Below are positions 6,750-10,430 of a stretch of 10,430 nt of DNA, piece after piece. Below the pieces are notes generated by a model. The model made no database searches. It worked only from the letters and a program-made list of their open reading frames with translations, and was not told the origin of the DNA. A program made the translations under genes and the position numbers. The stretch spans positions 1 through 10,430 of the forward strand of contig JAIRTI010000011.1 in assembly GCA_031255035.1 (NCBI GenBank), in the 5' to 3' direction. Source of the stretch: Desulfovibrio sp. GTDB lineage: Bacteria; Desulfobacterota; Desulfovibrionia; Desulfovibrionales; Desulfovibrionaceae. Position 1 is the first letter of the stretch, and the number at the start of each line of letters is the position of its first letter.

Positions 6750-7835
6750 ATGTCGCTGACCCGCAACACCAAGAACGTGCCCTACTATATACTGGGCGCC
6801 GGCGCTTTCGCGCGTTTGGGCGATTTCATTGATGAACGCCGCCATGGCGGAGGCGCGGCGCTTTTTTGCGTGGATCATTATTTCCAGGACAAGGAGGCCC
6901 TGCGGGACCTCCCCGCGAAAGACGGCGATATCGTCGTTTTTGTGGATACCTCGAAGGAGCCTGCGGTCGAGTATGTTGACGCCTTGAGCGACGGCGTCAA
7001 AGCCAGGCTGCAAGGACGGCCGCCGTGCTGCGTTGTCGGCATGGGCGGCGGGGCCACGCTGGATGTGGCCAAGGCCGTGGCCAATCTTTTGAGCAACCCC
7101 GGAAAGGCCGAGGAATACCAGGGCTGGGAACTGGTGAAAAACCCGGCCCCCTATAAAATCGGGGTGCCGACCCTGTCGGGCACCGGGGCCGAATGCTCGC
7201 GCACCTGTGTGCTGACCAATGAAAAGCGCAAGCTGAAGCTGGGCATGAACAGCGATTATACCGTGTACGATCAGCTCGTGCTTGATCCGTCTCTGACCGT
7301 CAGCGTGCCGCGCGATCAGTTTTTCTTTACCGGCATGGACACCTATATGCACTGCTTTGAGTCCTTGCGCGGGGCCTACCGCAACGTCATTGTGGACAGG
7401 CTCTCGCTCTGCGCCATGGACATGTGCCGCGACATCTTTCTCGGGCAGGAAGACATGATGAGCGAAGCCAACCGCGAGAACATGATGGTCGCCTCCTACC
7501 TCGGCGGCATGGCCGCCGGCAACACCGGCCTTGTACACCCGCTTTCGGCCGGGCTCTCCATTGTCCTGCATCTGCCGCACGGCCGGGCCAATTGTTACGC
7601 CCTGTCCGTGCTGGGCGATTTTTACCCCGAAGAGCACGCCGCGTTCACACAAATGCTCGCCAAAAACAGGATATCCCTGCCGAAAGGCATTTGCGCCAAT
7701 CTTTCCGAGGAGCAATATGACGCCTTGCACCAGGGAACCATCGTGCACGAAAAGCCGTTGAGCAACGCCCTAGGGCCGGATTTCAAAAATATCCTCGGCA
7801 AAGAACGTCTGACGTCCATGTTCAAGGCCATGTAG
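6750..7835 (+). CDS. kdnB: KdnB-like 3-deoxy-octulosonate 8-oxidase (iron-type ADH family)
   Basis: A 361-residue member of the iron-containing (group III) alcohol dehydrogenase family. The nucleotide-binding turn GMGGGATLDVAKA is at 98-110. Four metal-ligand candidates are in place: Asp197 and His201 (GMDTYMHCFE), His263 (VHPLSAG) and His277 (LPHGRANC). Many stretches recall Shewanella KdnB, which oxidises the C8 hydroxyl of Kdo to an aldehyde on the way to 8-amino-Kdo: EEYQGWELVKNP at 121-132, PTLSGTGAECSRT at 140-152, GMNSDYTVYDQ at 165-175, FYPEE at 291-295 and LPKGIC at 310-315. This comparison is from memory. The ATG at 6750 has an AGGA site upstream; the frame back to 6711 has none. 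The following aminotransferase gene (23 nt away) fits the second step. The exact substrate is inferred and could be another ulosonate or sugar alcohol. Codon use and GC content look like the neighbours. Confidence 0.72.
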   Translation: MSLTRNTKNVPYYILGAGAFARLGDFIDERRHGGGAALFCVDHYFQDKEALRDLPAKDGDIVVFVDTSKEPAVEYVDALSDGVKARLQGRPPCCVVGMGGGATLDVAKAVANLLSNPGKAEEYQGWELVKNPAPYKIGVPTLSGTGAECSRTCVLTNEKRKLKLGMNSDYTVYDQLVLDPSLTVSVPRDQFFFTGMDTYMHCFESLRGAYRNVIVDRLSLCAMDMCRDIFLGQEDMMSEANRENMMVASYLGGMAAGNTGLVHPLSAGLSIVLHLPHGRANCYALSVLGDFYPEEHAAFTQMLAKNRISLPKGICANLSEEQYDALHQGTIVHEKPLSNALGPDFKNILGKERLTSMFKAM

Positions 7836-7858
7836 CCAATAATCAAGGCGGAAAAATT

Positions 7859-9055
7859 ATGCGGACCACAGTCAATTTCAGCGGCCGGTCTTTGGATTAC
7901 AGCGAAGAGGAAATTGCCGTGGTCGTTGAGGCCATGCGCGACGCCGACCCGCTGACCCAGGGGCGCTACAGGGATGCCTTTGAAAAAAAATTCCGCGATT
8001 TCTGCGGCGCGCCTCATGCCTTCACGGTGATGAACGGCACGGCGGCGCTTGAGCTGGCGGCCCAACTCTGCCTGCTGGCGCCCGGCGACGAGGTGGTCAT
8101 GCCCTCCCACACCTTCACCTCGTCCGCCTATCCCTTTGCCCGCCATGGGGCAACGCTGGTCTGGGCGGACATTGACGCGCAAACCAGGGTGGCGAACGCC
8201 GAGACCATTGCCGCGGTTCTGACGCCCAGGACCAAGGTCATCGTGGTCGTACACCTGTATGGCTACGTGGCCGATATGCCCGCCATCATGGCCCTGGCGC
8301 GGGAGCGCGGCATCCTGGTGGTGGAGGACGCCTGCCAGGCCATCGGCGCGGATATTGGCGGGGTTATGGCCGGGGCTTTCGGAGACTTCGGCGTGTTTTC
8401 CTTTCATTCGCACAAGAACCTGACCACCCTCGGCGAAGGCGGCATGCTGACGGTGAGGGAAAAACGATACGCGGACATCATTCCCATGCTGCGGCACAAC
8501 GGGCACTGCCCCTTTCCGGGCGAGCGGGCGGACTACTGGATTCCGGCCATGGGCAACGTGGATTTTCCCGAACTGGACGGGCGGCGTCTGTGGCCCGCCA
8601 ACTATTGCCTGGGTGAGGTGGAGTGCGCCCTCGGCGCGAAACAGCTTGACAGGGTTTTGGCGATCAATGAGGAAAAGCGCCGTAAGGCGCTGGCTTTTAT
8701 CGACTCCTTTGCGGACTACCCCGAACTGGCGTTCCACAGGGTCTCATCGACCCGGCATAACTACCACCTGCTCGCGGCTCGCATGAACGGCAGCGTCGGG
8801 CGCCGCGACGATTTCATCCGGCGCATGTCCGCCGACTTCGACGTGCGCTGCGTGGTGCAGTATTATCCATTGAACCGTTATCCCTTCTATCAGAAGCTTG
8901 GCTTCGGACGGGCCGATTGCCCGGCGGCGGACGATTTTTTTGATCACATGATATCCTTTCCCTTCCAGCACAATCTGAGCGACGCCGAATACGAGGCCAT
9001 GCGTGTTGCGGCCCGGACCGTGCTGGACGCCCAGCGGGACGAAAAAAAACAATGA
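7859..9055 (+). CDS. DegT/DnrJ/EryC1/StrS sugar aminotransferase, KdnA-like role
   Basis: A 398-residue PLP-dependent sugar aminotransferase of fold type I. The family marks are NGTAALELA at 59-67, GDEVVMPSHTF at 76-86, VVEDACQAIGA at 154-164 (Asp157 to the PLP ring nitrogen) and SFHSHKNLTTLGEGG at 181-195, with Lys186 as the PLP lysine. NYCLGEVECALGAKQLDR at 248-265 is also typical. In the Kdo8N pathway of Shewanella an enzyme of this family (KdnA) aminates the aldehyde made by KdnB, using glutamate. The same job is the simplest reading here because the upstream gene is kdnB-like. The sequence itself does not fix the substrate, so no gene symbol is given, and amination of another keto- or aldehydo-sugar is possible. 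ATG at 7859 follows an AAGGCGGA site. The TGA stop overlaps the next ATG (ATGA), indicating coupled translation. Confidence 0.9.
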   Translation: MRTTVNFSGRSLDYSEEEIAVVVEAMRDADPLTQGRYRDAFEKKFRDFCGAPHAFTVMNGTAALELAAQLCLLAPGDEVVMPSHTFTSSAYPFARHGATLVWADIDAQTRVANAETIAAVLTPRTKVIVVVHLYGYVADMPAIMALARERGILVVEDACQAIGADIGGVMAGAFGDFGVFSFHSHKNLTTLGEGGMLTVREKRYADIIPMLRHNGHCPFPGERADYWIPAMGNVDFPELDGRRLWPANYCLGEVECALGAKQLDRVLAINEEKRRKALAFIDSFADYPELAFHRVSSTRHNYHLLAARMNGSVGRRDDFIRRMSADFDVRCVVQYYPLNRYPFYQKLGFGRADCPAADDFFDHMISFPFQHNLSDAEYEAMRVAARTVLDAQRDEKKQ

Positions 9056-10089
9056 TTGTCGCTTCGCCCGGAGCGGAAACGAGCGGCGGCCGGCCGCCGC
9101 GCATAGTGTTCGCGGTGGCCGGATACCCGGCCATCGGGCTCGGACATTTTTACCGGGCCCTGATGTTCGCCCGCGAGTTTCCGTCCGCCCGCGTGAGCTT
9201 TTTCTGCATGCGCCCAAGCGCCCCCTTTGCCGTGGAGCTTGCTTCGACCGCGTATCCCACGGCTGCGCAGCGGGGGGAGGCGCCCGCCCGCGAAATCCTG
9301 CGGCTGGCGCCGGATATGGTAGTCAACGACTTTCTGGATACGGAAGCGGCCTACATGGAGGTCTTGAAAAAGGCCGGCGTCGCCCTGGTCAACTTTGAGG
9401 ATCAGGGGCCGGGGGCGGATCTGGCCGACCTTGTCGTCAACTCCGTGTATGAGAGTCCGGAGGAACAGGACGGCAGACGGCTCTACGGGCACAAATTTTT
9501 TTGTCTGCGCGACGAATTTCTGGAGGCGACGCCCCGGAGCTTCCACCCGTCGCCCGAGCGCCTTCTCCTGACCTTTGGCGGCACCGACCCTTCGGACTAT
9601 ACCCGCCAATGCCTCAAAGCCCTGTACCCGGTGTGCCGCGAACTCGGCATGACCATCCGCATTGTGGCCGGCCCCGGCTACGCCCATGTCGACGCCCTGC
9701 AAAGCGCCCTGGACGGAGGGCTCTGGCCCGGCGTGTTTTTTACGCACGTCAGCAACGTGATGGCGCGGGAGATGCAAGAGGCCGATGTCGCGGTCTGTTC
9801 CGCCGGACGCACGGTGTACGAACTGACCCACATGCGCATACCGGCCCTGGTGCTGCCCCAGCACGAGCGGGAGGAGCGGCACGGCTTCGCCTCCGAGGAA
9901 AGCGGCTTTCTTCGCCTGAGCGTGAGCGAAGCCGGGGAGAGCGGACGCATAGCCGGGGCCTTTGCCGCGCTTCTGGCAAAGCGCAAGGCTTTGTACGACA
10001 ACATGAGCCGCTATGATTTCAGCGGCAATAAAGCCGGTCTGGTGCGGCGCATGGCGGCGCTGCTGGAAGAAAAGACGTCGCTGGAGTAA
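9052..10089 (+). CDS. PseG/SpsG-like GT-B fold protein (sugar-nucleotide hydrolase or glycosyltransferase)
   Basis: A 345-residue protein resembling PseG, the UDP-sugar hydrolase of pseudaminic acid synthesis, and the related SpsG proteins, which share the GT-B fold of MurG. The N-terminal half has IGLGHFYRALMFAREF at 28-43, where His32 matches the catalytic His of PseG, then VNDFLDTEAAYME and LVNFEDQG at 112-119. The C-terminal half has LLLTFGGTDPSDYTRQCLKAL at 171-191 and the nucleotide-binding end MQEADVAVCSAGRTVYEL at 241-258 followed by IPALVLPQHERE. No signal peptide or membrane segment is seen. It starts on an ATGA overlap with the aminotransferase stop and lacks a clear ribosome-binding site of its own. 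No pseB, pseC, pseH, pseI or pseF gene is in the window, so true PseG activity is uncertain. It may act on an activated form of the amino sugar made by the two upstream enzymes, or transfer it. Confidence 0.8.
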   Translation: MIVASPGAETSGGRPPRIVFAVAGYPAIGLGHFYRALMFAREFPSARVSFFCMRPSAPFAVELASTAYPTAAQRGEAPAREILRLAPDMVVNDFLDTEAAYMEVLKKAGVALVNFEDQGPGADLADLVVNSVYESPEEQDGRRLYGHKFFCLRDEFLEATPRSFHPSPERLLLTFGGTDPSDYTRQCLKALYPVCRELGMTIRIVAGPGYAHVDALQSALDGGLWPGVFFTHVSNVMAREMQEADVAVCSAGRTVYELTHMRIPALVLPQHEREERHGFASEESGFLRLSVSEAGESGRIAGAFAALLAKRKALYDNMSRYDFSGNKAGLVRRMAALLEEKTSLE

Positions 10090-10110
10090 ACGGCCTCGCG
10101 ACATTCCGCC

Positions 10111-10430
10111 TTACGCGGCCACTGTCCGCCACAAAGTCCAGAAATGGGGGAAGGACTTGGCGACGCAGGCCGGGTTGTCCATGATCGGCGTGAATCCCGG
10201 TCCGCTCTCCCCGCCCGCCCCTTGCCCCGTCCTCCTCCCCGGCAGGCCGAGCAGGGCCAGGCTCATGGCTATGCGATGGTCGTTGTGGGCGCTTAAAACG
10301 ACGCCGGGGGCCGGCGGAACCGGGCCGTTTTCCGGCGGGTCGATGATCAGGCCGTCGCCCGTGACCCGCACCGCGCAGCCGCATTTGCTCAGTTCGGCGG
10401 CCGGGGCCTCGATGCGGTTGCTCTCCTTGA
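10111..10430 (-). CDS. aroA: 3-phosphoshikimate 1-carboxyvinyltransferase (EPSP synthase), C-terminal part
   Basis: The frame enters from the right edge and stops at TAA 10113-10111, giving the last 105 residues. They contain the second EPSP synthase signature, KESNRIEAPAAELSKCG, then DGLIIDPPE, the conserved NDHRIAMSLALLGL, and the closing CVAKSFPHFWTLW. Asn replaces the common Asp in KESDR, which the family allows. The enzyme joins phosphoenolpyruvate to shikimate 3-phosphate and supplies the substrate of the chorismate synthase encoded in the same window, though some 5.4 kb away and in a different transcript. Its stop lies only 21 nt from the convergent stop of the PseG-like gene. No convincing terminator is seen between them, so the two transcripts may overlap at their 3' ends. 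An in-frame GTG at 10371 is internal, not a start, because family sequence continues upstream of it. Confidence 0.94.
   Translation of the reverse strand, partial: KESNRIEAPAAELSKCGCAVRVTGDGLIIDPPENGPVPPAPGVVLSAHNDHRIAMSLALLGLPGRRTGQGAGGESGPGFTPIMDNPACVAKSFPHFWTLWRTVAA

Noticed and set aside
6669..10104. Long minus-strand open frames opposite the cassette (6669-7748, 7622-8737, 8944-10104)
   Set aside because: They mirror the codon pattern of the three plus-strand genes, show no domain and overlap one another, so they are shadows.
10092..10120. Possible bidirectional terminator between the PseG-like gene and aroA
   Set aside because: GGCC and GCG can pair with CGC and GGCC only with a 2-nt bulge and a 13-nt loop, and neither strand has a T-run after it.

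Overview
The window reads as chromosomal housekeeping DNA from a GC-rich Gram-negative bacterium, most likely a Desulfovibrio-type sulfate reducer. This rests on the look of the proteins (the TPR protein, the RemA-like DUF370 protein, chorismate synthase) and the gene order. It is inference, not a database result. No mobile elements, tRNA or rRNA genes or CRISPR arrays are visible.

From the left edge to about 6547, every gene is on the minus strand. Read in transcription order, a tight run of seven genes starts at 6547: serS (seryl-tRNA synthetase), aroK (shikimate kinase), aroC (chorismate synthase), a yicC-type endoribonuclease gene, a small remA-like DUF370 gene, gmk (guanylate kinase) and pyrF (OMP decarboxylase). 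The joints are 1-nt overlap, 8 nt, 67 nt, 2 nt, 4-nt overlap and 13 nt, so one operon joining translation, aromatic biosynthesis, RNA turnover and nucleotide synthesis is likely. After a 172-nt gap a TPR-repeat protein gene follows and runs off the left edge. The aroK/aroC joint carries a perfect 19-bp tandem duplication that doubles the ribosome-binding site and start codon.

A divergent 202-nt intergenic region (6548-6749) separates serS from a plus-strand three-gene cassette (6750-10089). Its members are an iron-type alcohol dehydrogenase family protein that closely resembles KdnB (Kdo 8-oxidase), a DegT/DnrJ/EryC1/StrS sugar aminotransferase, and a PseG/SpsG-like GT-B fold protein. The first two fit oxidation of a sugar-acid hydroxyl to an aldehyde followed by amination. 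In Shewanella that chemistry makes 8-amino-Kdo (Kdo8N) for lipopolysaccharide. The third gene is not part of the known Kdo8N route and has no nearby pseudaminate-pathway partners, so the cassette may be a variant amino-sugar system for cell-surface glycans.

The cassette ends 21 nt from the convergent stop codon of aroA (EPSP synthase), which enters from the right edge on the minus strand. Shikimate-pathway genes therefore lie on both sides of the surface-sugar cassette.
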